From Capronia americana (taxonomy: Eukaryota > Ascomycota > Eurotiomycetes > Chaetothyriales > Herpotrichiellaceae), in the NCBI GenBank assembly GCA_016110215.1, contig JADWQD010000003.1, positions 2,542,001 through 2,606,000 on the forward strand: a stretch of DNA of 64,000 nucleotides. The letters are read 5' to 3'. A model generated the notes under the pieces. That model searched no databases. It was not told the origin of the DNA and was given only the letters and a program-made list of their open reading frames with translations. Below, in pieces: positions 22,683 through 32,644 of the stretch. Position 1 is the first letter of the stretch, and the number at the start of each line of letters is the position of its first letter. Position numbers and translations under genes: made by a program.

Positions 22683-22909
22683 ATTAAAATGTGACCTTAG
22701 AGTGAGGGAGGACTCATCAACTATATTTACAAGTAAGTTAGCAGTTAGACCGCCTCTTATTCTTCTCTCGGCTGAAAGTACTAGTATATTAATACAGTAC
22801 TGCCCACCTTCAGTAGTTTAAATCTGAATCAATACTGTATTGATGCCGTGTTGAAGCTGTGTTGATACCGTATTGTTGTCCTTAAATCTATGAGAATTCT
22901 CATAGTGTT

Positions 22910-22964
22910 AATGCTGTTCTGATGCTGTTCTGATGCTGTTCTGATGCTGTTCTGATGCTGTTCT
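22910..22964. repeat. 11-bp minisatellite, five copies
   Basis: The unit GATGCTGTTCT is repeated head to tail five times with almost no divergence, inside the inverted-repeat element. Confidence 0.9.
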
Positions 22965-23002
22965 AATACTCTAATATTATAGAATAATAAAAAAGAACTG
23001 GA

Positions 23003-23030
23003 GTTCGAATCCCTATAACATCGAATTTTT
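23003..23030 (+). other. tRNA-like B-box followed by T-run
   Basis: GTTCGAATCC (23003-23012) is a perfect Pol III B-box / T-loop sequence. TTTTT follows at 23026-23030, as at the 3' end of a tRNA gene. A stretch about 60 bp upstream (GATGCTG) could pair with TAACATC before the T-run. The D and anticodon arms do not fold, so this is at most a decayed tRNA or SINE-like remnant. Confidence 0.3.
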
Positions 23031-23360
23031 ATTATTTATTTCTTAGTTTTTGCTTTAATTTAGGCTTTTTCTTTATAGCTAATATTAATATTCTTTTCTC
23101 TCTCTATAGTATATATATACTAAATATTAAAATATTAAAAGTAAGACTTAATACTTAGAGCTTAAAGCTGAAGCTTAAAGCTATACCGATATATACTAGA
23201 AGCTAAAGCTCGAAGCTATGCCAATACTTAAGCTGTAGTGATACAGCATCAACACCGTATTAACACTCTGAGACAGTATCAGAACAGCATCGATTCAGCA
23301 TCAATACAGTATTAATTCAGATTTAAACTACTGCAGAAGGCCTATATAGTATATAGTAGC

Positions 23361-23420
23361 TGATTCAGCCCAATTCAGCTCAATTCAGCTCTGTTTAGAT
23401 CTGTTTAGATCTGTTTAGAT
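23361..23420. repeat. 10-bp repeats
   Basis: Three 10-mers ending in TTCAGCY (TGATTCAGCC, then CAATTCAGCT twice) are followed by three exact copies of CTGTTTAGAT (23391-23420). Confidence 0.8.
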
Positions 23421-23437
23421 TAGGCCAGCCCAGCAAC

Positions 23438-23545
23438 AGCTTAACACTATCTCAACACAGCTCGACACTATCTCAACACCAGCTCGACACTATCTCAACA
23501 CCAGCTCGACACTATCTCAACACCAGCTCGACACTATCTCAATAT
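23438..23545. repeat. 22-bp minisatellite, five copies
   Basis: The unit AGCTCGACACTATCTCAACA plus CC repeats nearly perfectly; the first copy is 21 bp and has TTAAC in place of TCGAC. Confidence 0.9.
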
Positions 23546-24735
23546 TACTTCAGTATAAGTTCCAACTTAAACGCGGTACAAATTTTGCTAGAGCTGGTTA
23601 GCGCCTGCCTACCTCCAGCACTGCGGTTGCCGTTATTGAATAATGACGTCAGAGCTACTTCAGCCTCAGATTATACACAAGTATGTACGTATATTCAAGT
23701 GGATTCAATTATATGCATTAGATATTGTCTCTTCATCTCACTTATAGTATAGCAGTGGCACAGAAGTACAAGCACGATGCGTTTCCTGACGTCAACATTT
23801 CATTCACAACGCTTACAGTACTTTATGGATTGTCGTCCTGTCAAGCTTTGGCAACCCTGTCGCTTCAAAGCCATCAGGTGCAGTGGTGAGGTGATCGGCA
23901 CCGGTCGTTCCTTCCAACCAGAAGTTCAATGTCGTGGACATCATCACGGTGACCGCGGCAGGCACACTCCGAATGAAACATACGGTGGTGTACTGTATTT
24001 CCTGCTCAGCTTTGACGTCTACATTTTTACAACGTCACTGGTACTACACATCCCGTGGAGAGGCTCAAGGATTCAACGTTCAACTTCAAGTTCCTGAAAG
24101 ATATTAAACATCTTTTAGCATCTCGAACCTGCCAAGTTACTTACATACATACTAAGTACATACGTGGGGATGAGGAAGGAGAGCCAAGCTCTGGAGAATA
24201 TGCAGGCTTGAGGATGGAGATTGAGTCGTGAAGAGGTCGCTGAGCTGGACAGGTGGGGATTCCAGGGGAAGAAGACGAAGTTATGGCAGCAGGGATAAAG
24301 GACTATGTATTGTACTGAAATAGAGTACAGTACTGCTAGGTCCCTTGGTAATTTAATCGGTATGGAGAAATTTTCCCAGAAGTATCTGATAACTATCCAA
24401 GAGCTGTTGGAGAAGTATCTGAGGAGTATCAGATACTGTCTCTCATCCTTGTCACAGTCCTTAATCGGTGAGATTCTCACGGTTCCGAGAGATTTACAAA
24501 TAATGTAGTCGAAAATACTTAGATGTACTACTATATAGGTTAATCCTCATATTTCAGACCAGTCCAGTGCCGAGGGCGATCGAGAGGACTAGTTACTATC
24601 TCTGGCTAACTGTATGCATCTACATGGAGACAAGTACAAGTGCTTCAGTGCCACTCTAGTGCCGCTTCTCGATTCGAAAGCATCCGGTTCACTTCTCTTG
24701 AAAGTCTCAAGTCAAAGCCCTTGGAGGGTTAGGGT

Positions 24736-25116
24736 TTATTGGTGTGCAGCCTTCTCCTTCTTGAGACTGCCGGCCTCGCTATCCGAGTCCGTGACGGGAG
24801 CAGTGGTGCGCGTTTGCTTGCGGCTCATCCAGAAAAGGGCTCCCACGAGAACCAAAATGATGACTCCCAAAGGCACGCTGACGCCGACGGCGACGCCGAC
24901 CTTCACAACATCGTTATTATTATTGCTGCTCGCCTCGACCTCTGCGAGCACCGACCCAGAACGACGTTTGACATCCTTGGTCAATCTTTTGATTTCTACC
25001 ACTTGACGTATTGCGAGAAGGCTCGGCGCACCTTCTCTCGCCAGGTTAAATAGTATGCGGACGTGGATTACGGCCGGTTGATTCAATGATGGTGCCTGCC
25101 TCTTGGGTCTAATCAT
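24736..25116 (-). CDS. hypothetical single-pass membrane protein
   Basis: A 126-residue frame with an ATG start. It contains one clear membrane segment (VGVAVGVSVPLGVIILVLVG, continuing ALFW), followed by a basic stop-transfer sequence (SRKQTR) and a Ser/Asp/Lys-rich tail. Before it lies an Asn run (SSNNNNDV) that resembles the juxtamembrane stalk of fungal surface proteins. No extracellular domain is visible, so either exons are missed upstream or this is a remnant or a small orphan. An intron starting at a GTAATC after LNQPA is possible. I do not recognise the family. Confidence 0.45.
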   Translation of the reverse strand: MIRPKRQAPSLNQPAVIHVRILFNLAREGAPSLLAIRQVVEIKRLTKDVKRRSGSVLAEVEASSNNNNDVVKVGVAVGVSVPLGVIILVLVGALFWMSRKQTRTTAPVTDSDSEAGSLKKEKAAHQ

Positions 25117-25340
25117 GGACGAGAGGTTCCGTTTTGTTGGATTTATTTGCTAAACTTGTTGGAAGGATACGGAGCCAAAGTTCAGAGTTATGACACGCCA
25201 CATATAGCCCTCTGGCAAACGGCGACAGGTTGAAAGCAGCAAACTTTCAACGTGGCTTTCTATTCTATAATCTAATCGGGTTGACACCATTCCCCGTGCT
25301 CAATCCCGTCTCGAAGCTCGGGTCTGCCATGGCATGCATG

Positions 25341-26813
25341 CTACAGCTTTTCCGATGACAGCCCATAGTTGAATGGTGGCATTTTCCCCTGCTCCATGGC
25401 CTCGGTCGAAGTAACACCATAATAGCTGATGTACTCACGATCGGAGCTCTTGTTGTCGATCCACAAATCATACCCTCGTCGCAGGTCCTGGATGACCTCG
25501 TCTTTCCACAACTCGAGAGGTTCCTTGCCCTGTCCGACTTCTCGAATGGCTCTGTTTCCAGCCATCAAGGCCAGCCAGAACTCTCCCAGCTCCATCTTCG
25601 GGATGATACTGCCCGTCACTTCACCGTCGAGGACCTTTTTGCAGAAATCGAATTCTTGAACCAGCGGACGGGCGAGACCGATTCCGTCCACGGTCTCCAG
25701 AGCTCTGATCATGCCGCCGACGGTCCGCAGACCGCCGGTCAAATAGACCTTTGTCTTGGTCAGGCCGGGGACAATTTTCTCGGCGAATTCCTGAAAATAC
25801 GCTTCTCGTCTCTTGGTGGATTCTCGCACCGCCTCGCCCCGGTGCTGGTTGCCGGTCATGAGCTTCTCCGAAGAACCTCCACTGAGCTCGACGAAGTCAA
25901 AACGGTGTCTTTCCAAGGCGAGACAGACCTGGTTGGCTTCCTCGGGAGTGAAGGCGGACTCTTGGAATTCGGTGCTGTTGATCTTGATGCCGAGAATAAA
26001 GTTGGAGGATACTCGTCGACGAATGGCTTGTTCGATTTCGAGATGGATGCGCATTCGGTTGTTGATATGGCCACCATATCGATCCGTTCGTTTGTTCGTC
26101 GTGGCACTAAGAAACCCAGATAGGAGAAATCCATTGGCGGCGTGGAGTTGCATGCCGTCGAACCCGGCTTTTTCAAGGTATTCCGCCGCGTGGGCGAAGG
26201 AGTCGACGATAGCGGCGATTTCTTCCTCCGATGCCGCGTGGGGATCGTTGAATTTCAGAGGCCGTCGCGGGCCGCTGAAGTCGTATGGGATGGCTGAGGC
26301 GGCGACCGGGCTGGGCTGGAAATAGCTGTGACATTGCCGTCCAGGGTGAGAGACTTGGGCGACCATGAGATTACCCCCTTTCTTCACCGAGTGTGCCCAC
26401 TGCTTGAAGGCCTCGAATCTTTTGCCTTCAAAGGGAGCGTCCGGTGGGATCACCGGGTCTCCCACTGATTCCAGGTGATCGCAAAAAATCACTGAGATGG
26501 ACTTAGCAATTGGTTCGGTCTTACTTCTGTCGCTGCCGGCGTTTGCATCGATCCACTTACTGACATTCCCAGTCACTACCATGCCAATTCCACCTCGGCC
26601 CCATCGTTCGTACACTCGAAAGAGGTTGGCCGTAGGGATGCCTCTCTTTTGTGGTTCTTCTTTATGCCACGAGGATAACTGCTCGGTCATGGCGGCCTTC
26701 ATGAACCGATTCGGTGCCATCCGACCTGAAAAGGCAAACGTGACGGGCTCGCCTAGGCGGCGGGCGTCTGTGATATCGGATTGATAGCGAGGCGGAGCTT
26801 CGAGCGAACCCAT
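25341..26813 (-). CDS. NADH:flavin oxidoreductase, old yellow enzyme family
   Basis: Single exon, 490 residues, starting at the ATG that gives MGSLEAPPRY; the frame upstream lacks an ATG. It is a TIM-barrel FMN enzyme. Visible motifs are APNRFMKAAMTEQL, GGIGMVVTGNV, MVAQVSHPGRQ, the substrate/FMN stretch HAANGFLLSGFLSATTNKRT with DRYGG after it, and GIGLARPLVQEF near the phosphate site. The family reduces activated C=C bonds or opens ring systems using NAD(P)H. It is divergent from the SRPBCC gene. The C-terminal extension of about 90 residues after the barrel is typical of the fungal NADH-oxidase-like subgroup. Confidence 0.92.
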   Translation of the reverse strand: MGSLEAPPRYQSDITDARRLGEPVTFAFSGRMAPNRFMKAAMTEQLSSWHKEEPQKRGIPTANLFRVYERWGRGGIGMVVTGNVSKWIDANAGSDRSKTEPIAKSISVIFCDHLESVGDPVIPPDAPFEGKRFEAFKQWAHSVKKGGNLMVAQVSHPGRQCHSYFQPSPVAASAIPYDFSGPRRPLKFNDPHAASEEEIAAIVDSFAHAAEYLEKAGFDGMQLHAANGFLLSGFLSATTNKRTDRYGGHINNRMRIHLEIEQAIRRRVSSNFILGIKINSTEFQESAFTPEEANQVCLALERHRFDFVELSGGSSEKLMTGNQHRGEAVRESTKRREAYFQEFAEKIVPGLTKTKVYLTGGLRTVGGMIRALETVDGIGLARPLVQEFDFCKKVLDGEVTGSIIPKMELGEFWLALMAGNRAIREVGQGKEPLELWKDEVIQDLRRGYDLWIDNKSSDREYISYYGVTSTEAMEQGKMPPFNYGLSSEKL

Positions 26814-27608
26814 TCTTGATGATTGATAATTTGACACGTGGGATTGATATGACGACCGCAAGGGATCTTCGCTGTTCGAGGAGTCTTATGACTACAGCTC
26901 TAAGCAGATTCTCCAGCGTCCTGGTTGATACGGTATACCCTCTTTAATGTCGCATGAAACAGCGTACCTGCGAAGGAACAACGGGGAATCTTCCACATCC
27001 TTTAGCCAGACTAGCTGTCTAGAGCATCGGAAATATCAGCTGATGTCGATTTTGTGTCTTGTCGCCCAAGAGAATTTTGTCAAACTCAAACAGTAAACCT
27101 GCCGCGGGGGGCAATGGAGTTAGTAGGCGGGGACGGGAAGAACTCGGAGAAGAAAAATTACCTACATAGGCTCATCCCGACGAACGTTGCTAGATCGTGG
27201 ACTCCGGAAAGGATTGATCAATGCCGATTGGAATGAATGGCCATACAGTTTAAAATCCGGGGAAGCGAGAAGGGAGGGAGCGGGTTATAGAAGGAGGTCG
27301 AGGAGAAGAGTCTCCGCCCCGAAGATGTGGTCGGGGTGGGGCGTCCGGAATCGGTGGTTGCCTCTTTAGGAAAGTGCCGACTGGCACTTCGCTTCTCTTC
27401 GATTGCGCGGCACGGCTTGCTTATTTTCAACTCCCATGACCGTCTTTCTGATCGACCAACGGCTAGACTGTGTGCTTTTGATTGCAACTCGGCAATCGCT
27501 CTGAGAAGACAAACACAAGGACATCGGATCCAAAACCACGACGCCCAACCGAACCACACGCTCTACAACCACGCATTCTTCGAGGTGCAACCTCAATCTC
27601 AGCTCACA
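26814..27608. other. divergent promoter region
   Basis: About 795 bp between the OYE-type gene (minus) and the SRPBCC gene (plus). Frames here are short and unconvincing; a frame open from 27327 into the SRPBCC gene lacks protein-like character before 27609. Confidence 0.55.
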
Positions 27609-28097
27609 ATGGCAACGTGGGAATTCACAGTCCAGCATGATATCATGGCCAGCCCAGATATCGTCTACCAGGTCTGGTTAGATGGCAACGATAGCCGCGG
27701 GCCATGGGTCGGCGACGGCGACAGGACCATCGACGGTCGCTTGGGCGGGAAGTTCTCGTGGGACGACCACAACTTCTCCGACATGGGAGGTGGCGGAGGC
27801 TGCTGGGGGCACTGGGGAGAGTTCACCAAGCTCAACAACACAACACTCCCCTACAACATCGAGTATACGTGGAAGTCGCAGTGGACTGATCAGTACGACT
27901 CTCATATGTTGATCTCGCTGGACACCGACAAGACAGATGAACGATTCACCAAAGTTACTGTTCGCCAAACGGGTCTGCCGGACAACAGACACGGCTATGA
28001 GCACAAGCATGCTTGGATCCGTATCCTGGGCGAAATGGGGGCCAAGTTCTGGGGAAATGCTGGCCCGAAGGACAAGAGAACCAAGGTCTTGGTCTGA
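27609..28097 (+). CDS. SRPBCC/START-like protein (AHSA1-type)
   Basis: Single exon, 162 residues, ATG in a good context (ACAATGGCA). The sequence has features of small ligand-binding helix-grip proteins: ASPDIVYQVWLD at the start, the glycine-rich turn DGRLGGKFSWDDHNF, the strand YNIEYTWKSQW and a C-terminal amphipathic helix (HAWIRILGEMGAKFWG). Such proteins bind hydrophobic ligands or act as cyclases or co-chaperones. Its role here is unknown. It is convergent with the alcohol dehydrogenase gene. Confidence 0.7.
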   Translation: MATWEFTVQHDIMASPDIVYQVWLDGNDSRGPWVGDGDRTIDGRLGGKFSWDDHNFSDMGGGGGCWGHWGEFTKLNNTTLPYNIEYTWKSQWTDQYDSHMLISLDTDKTDERFTKVTVRQTGLPDNRHGYEHKHAWIRILGEMGAKFWGNAGPKDKRTKVLV

Positions 28098-28408
28098 TGG
28101 ACAACCGATATATAGTGCGATATGTGACATGCATAGATGGACATGCGGAAGCAATATGAACATCGAGATCAAAGGCACTTTATGTTCTCCTTGTGTGTAT
28201 ACGAGGAATAGTAGTCATCATGGCATTTAACTTCTACCGCCTGGAATATGTCACGTATCCCCCTCGCCATCATGCCTCGAGGCGGATGTGGCCGTCTGAG
28301 TGCACCTGCCGGTCGAGTCTGATGCTGCGCCGCGATTAACAGATGGCGTAATCTAAATTTACGTTCATGCTTTTATTTGGTGAACGCCTATCGGCGTCTA
28401 CTTCTCTT
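28098..28408. other. intergenic, convergent gene ends
   Basis: About 310 bp between two stop codons. Nothing is recognised. Confidence 0.6.
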
Positions 28409-29800
28409 TCAAGAACCCAAACTCAGAACAGCTCTTCCCTTCAATTGACCACTCGCCAATTGCTCGCAGAGACTGTCAAGGTCTTCCAATTTCCCCTTTG
28501 TCAAAACCGGGCGGACCAAACCGCGCACGGTAAAGTCAAGGGCCTCATCTACATCCTTCAACGTCCCTGTCGTACTGCCTTGAATACTGCAGGAAGGTCA
28601 GAGACATGGTAAAGGGCTCGTGGGTATTTTTCGACTTACGTCAGTCTGTTCCCAATCACGAGCATAGGATGTGCGCCTGCCACCGCCATTGGGTCCGGAG
28701 CTAAACCAATGGCGACAACGGTACCGCCGACACGAAGATAGGTGGGAGCTGCTGCATATGTCTCTTTGCCGGCAGGAAACACAATGACGGCATGTGCACC
28801 GTGGGTGGTGATTTCGTGAACCCGAGCCCCAACATCAGGTGTTTTCTTGAAGTCGATAAAGGCTTCGGCGCCCAGTTCCTTGCAGAACTCGGCCTTCTCA
28901 TCGCCTCCGTCCACCGCGATCACTCGCATACCCATCACGCCGGCGTACTGAACGGCAAAGTGTCCCAGACCGCCTCCGGCGCCTGTTTGGGACAAGTCAA
29001 TATTGCATCGGGATTCGCACAAAGTCAGGCCATCTTACCAAGGATAATGATCCACTGGCCGGGCTGGACTCCGCTTCGTTTACATGCCACATACGCCGTC
29101 ACACCTCCACACATGATGGGACCGGCCTGTGAAACGGCGTCAATATGAGATTTCTCAGAGGTCAGACTGGGGCGGTTGTGCACCAAGGCAGGAATTGACT
29201 CACCTCTTCGTCGGTCACACCCTCCGGGATCTTGGTCGTATATCGGCCATCGCTGAGAGCGTACTCTTGGAACGTCCCCGGCTGATTGAAGCCTGGATGT
29301 TTCTTGTTGGGACAGTGTAGCTCGTCGTCACCTCCATTCCTGCACAAATAACACTCCCCACAAGTGCTGTAAATCCATTTGATTCCGGCCCGGTCACCGA
29401 TATTCCACTTGCTCTCCATGCCGGGGCCTACAGAAACGACCACGCCGGCACCTTCGTGGCCAGCAATGCCCTGACACGAGTCTTGCATCCCCCATTGGAA
29501 TGCGGCCCAGTCATCGCGAAGCAAGCTTTTGTCTGAAGCACATAGTCCGGACCTTGGAAGTCTTTAGCGAGAGCGAACGAGGCGAGAAATCCGGACTCTG
29601 CATGATTGCTAAGTCACTCACCAGCTTATCTTTACAAGGATCTCGCCAGGTCCCGGTGTTGGTACATCTATCTCCTTGATGACGGTCTTGGCTTCTCTTC
29701 CACTCCCTTGTTTGACTGCCGCCCTCTGCTTGGTTGGTATCTCGAAAGTCGCCGGCTTCATCTGAGTCTTGACATGGATGGGGATGTCTGTACCGTTCAT
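28409..29800 (-). CDS. zinc-dependent alcohol dehydrogenase (medium-chain, ADH1-like)
   Basis: Exons on the minus strand are 29800-29622, 29552-29204, 29126-29039, 28982-28640 and 28586-28409, giving 378 residues. Joins restore VKISW-SGLCASDKS, ILGAGGGLG and GNRL-TIQGSTTG. Catalytic zinc ligands are the Cys in GLCASD, His and Glu in GHEGAG, and the Cys in GPIMCGGVTAY. A structural-zinc lobe with four cysteines follows IYSTCGECYLC. The NAD(P) site is GAGGGLGHFAVQYA. The start is either at 29800 or at 29761 (MKPATFEIP). It is divergent from an aldehyde dehydrogenase, which suggests a two-step alcohol-to-acid oxidation (inference). Confidence 0.92.
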
Positions 29801-30607
29801 TGTGCTTGTCAAATGCACTTTTATGCAAGGCGCTATCGTTGTTATCTGGTTTGATGGGATGCGAACTGCCGTTCTAAATGTCACCACAACTTACACACTC
29901 TCAATCCGTCCATGACCCCGATCATCATATAGACTTTCACTATGGTGTTTCTGATCCATAGTCCCTTCCTCCTCGACTATCTCCGGCATGTCCAGTGACA
30001 CATTACGCGCGGATCCCCATGCAGAATCGAGATGGCGGCCCTCAAATCCTGGGGAAGCACCTTGATGCTAACAAAGCGGCTCGGTATATTGGTGGTTGTA
30101 TGCTCCCCACACGAAAAGGAGTTAGGAGATGGCTCGAAAAGGTAGTTTCCGTCCCATGCCCTCAAGCAAAGAACGCCGGATATATACCCGGCGAACATGG
30201 TAAAGATTCTGCCATGGTAAATACCGATGCTCCACTCACCCTCTCGTCCAGTCGACACATGGGCTCGGCTTCCACGAATTCGCTGATGGGCGGTTTTCTT
30301 GGTTTTCCCCTCTCCTCCGGGACAGACCGCTAACAGCAACGGACAAAATGATCCAAGGGCCGACCAAGGCTACTCCGTAATGTCCAGAAAGATGTTGACC
30401 CGATGTCTCAGGTCTGGTCGTCATCGCGGAGCTTCCAAGTCCCAAACCTAGAAGTGAAACGGCGATACACATTTATCTCCGTTTCTGAAGAAGGATGATG
30501 CGATGCAATAAAGCAGACGACGGCTTCGGCAGATGGCATGGTGTAGAGCTGGTAGAAGTGATCAAAGCTGAAAGTAGTTCTACTGCCTATTATTCCAGCT
30601 TATCAAA
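29801..30607. other. divergent promoter shared by ADH and ALDH genes
   Basis: About 800 bp between the two start codons. No coding frame of note. The arrangement suggests common regulation; I could not identify a binding site with confidence. Confidence 0.55.
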
Positions 30608-32304
30608 ATGGCATCCTACCTAAAGAACAAGCCCGAAACTCGTCTCTTCATCGGCGGCGAGTTCGTCGAACCAAAGAGCGGGAAGACGTTCGACATTTAC
30701 AATCCTGCAACAGAAGAACTTGCCGCGACCGTGTACGAGGCCGGGGCAGAAGAAGTCGATGCTGCCGTCGATGCTGCCAAGGCTGCCTTTGATGGCTGGG
30801 AAGGACTGGGTGCTCTTGGCCGAACAGGAATCCTGCTCAAACTGGCCGATGCCATCGAGGCCAATGCCGAAGAACTGGATTACCTAGATGCGATCTGCAT
30901 GGGCAAACCCATTTCTGACTGTAATCACTTTGTTTCGGTTCGAATGAATTCGAGGCTGACCAAACGCCAGTTTGTAATGCCTGGTTCGCCGCCTTCTGTC
31001 TTCGCTACTATGCCAACAAATCCATGGACGTACAGGGAACGAGCTCGTTGAACACTCCAGGCTTCATCAACATGGCTTGGAGGCAACCATTCGGTGTCTG
31101 TGGTGCCATCATTCCTTGGTGAGTGGTGAAGATTCCGGGTGCCACAAATCAGGATTCTTACTTTTTCTCTCAGGAACATCACTCTCGTCACCTTCATCAA
31201 CAAAATCGGACCTGCCCTGAGCGCTGGAAACACGCTCGTGCTCAAGTCCAGCGAAAAGTGCCCTCTTTCGGTCCTCGCGATCGGTCGCCTGTGCCAGGAG
31301 GTCGGCCTTCCCAAGGGAGTCCTCAACTTGCTTTCCGGCTTTGGCCACCCTTGTGGCGAAGCGCTAGCCAAGCACATGGACGTCCGAAAACTTTCGTTTA
31401 CCGGTTCTCAAGCCGCGGGAAGGGCGATCAAGAAGGCCGCAGCAGAGTCCAACCTTAAGAATGTCACCCTGGAACTAGGCGGGAAATCTCCCTTGATTGT
31501 CTTCCCGGATGCGGACTTTGACAAGGCGGTCGCCGCCGCAACAGCCTCGATTCTGATGCTCAGTGGTCAAGCCTGTGTAGCCTCGACACGGTAATCCTTT
31601 AACCCGACATCGGACCCGTGTATCGCGCGATTGCTGACCTATAGGTAGAATCTACGTCCACAAGGATATCGCGGCCAAATTTACCGATGCCATGAGTGAG
31701 GCCATCAGAAAGTCAGGCGAGTCCGGCGATACGCTCGTCAAGGCAACCACTCGTGGTCCACAGGCCGACAAGGCCCAATTCGATCGTGTCATGGGGTTCT
31801 TGAGATCCGCTCAGGCCGACGGTCTGAGCATGCCCGTTGGCGGCCATGCCGAAAACAAGAAAGGGTACTATATCGAGCCGACCATCATTGCGAACGCGCC
31901 GGAAAACCACCGTGTCGTGCGAGAGGAGATCTTCGGTCCTGTCGTGGTGATCAACACCTTCGAAGACGAGGACGATGTCATGAAGCGCGCCAACGGTAAG
32001 AGAGAAAAGACAAAATGCCCTTCAGATAATACGTCAACCTTCATGAGGAGTCAGGCGCGCTGACTGCTTGCTTACAGATACCGAGTTTGGCCTATACTCT
32101 TCAGTCTTCACAAAAGATATCAGCCGGGCCCTACGGATCGCGAAGAAGTACGAAGCTGGAATGTGCGGCATCAACTGTACCTCGCCGTCGTTCTCGATAG
32201 ACATGCCGTTCGGGGGGTGGAAGGGCAGTGGTGATGGACGAGAGTATTCGCACTTTGCTTTCGAGGCTTGGACTGAGCTGAAGACTGTCTTAATCAGTTT
32301 GTAG
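30608..32304 (+). CDS. aldehyde dehydrogenase
   Basis: Exons are 30608-30920, 30971-31118, 31174-31590, 31649-31995 and 32078-32304, giving 483 residues, a normal ALDH length. Key stretches are DIYNPATEELAATVYEAG, PFGVCGAIIPW-NITLV across a join, LTFVNK-like FINKIGPALSAGNTLVLK, the general-base Glu in LELGGKSP, the catalytic Cys in LSGQACVAST, and EEIFGPVVVI. It oxidises aldehydes to acids with NAD(P)+. Divergent from the alcohol dehydrogenase, it could take that enzyme's product. All catalytic residues are present. Confidence 0.94.
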
Positions 32305-32644
32305 ACGGACTGGCCTCAAGAAGGGAAAGTGGGCATCGACATGATTGATCACATGCAGCTTTCTTCTCGCGTCTGATGGACAATCAATGTGCTTTCTAGG
32401 TCTTCGTGTCTGGGCAAGACGTACGTACCTACGGTGGCTGATTAGATGCACTGTTTACAAACACACAAAAGAGCCATGCGATAAGCCGAACGAAGTAGAC
32501 TTCAAAAAAGATCTTCCTCGGAGGATAAGCAGGATGAGTATGACTATTATGTACTGGCATCGTCTCGGTAAAAGTCTTTTTGACCGCCGACACGAGGCAC
32601 CTTAATGAAGAGCCCCCTCGTTAGCTTTCTTACTCCGGAGTGTC
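32305..32644. other. intergenic, convergent gene ends
   Basis: About 340 bp between two stop codons. Nothing is recognised. Confidence 0.6.

Larger units (their letters stand above)
22811..23333. mobile_element. putative MITE-like element with 36-bp terminal inverted repeats
   Basis: The 36 bases at 22811-22846 (starting CAGTAGTTTAAATCTGAAT) recur in reverse complement at 23298-23333 with a single C/T difference. Weaker inverted similarity continues outward, from GGCTGAA near 22770 to TTCAGCC near 23369. The 450-bp interior is AT-rich and noncoding. A non-autonomous DNA element, or a mutated relic of one, fits best. I could not fix a target-site duplication. Confidence 0.5.
22683..24735. other. 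AT-rich, repeat-filled island without a convincing gene
   Basis: About 2 kb, much more AT-rich than the flanks between 22700 and 23350, with many TA steps as expected of repeat-induced mutation. It holds an inverted repeat pair, minisatellites of 11, 10 and 22 bp, and a B-box-like motif, all listed separately. The frame at 23777-24097 has no recognisable domain. Confidence 0.6.

Noticed and set aside
22954..23022. A complete tRNA gene
   Set aside because: Only the T-loop/B-box and part of the acceptor pairing are present; the D and anticodon arms do not form.
23777..24097. A 106-codon frame that might encode a small secreted peptide
   Set aside because: No clear signal peptide in that frame and no recognisable family; it lies in repeat-rich DNA.
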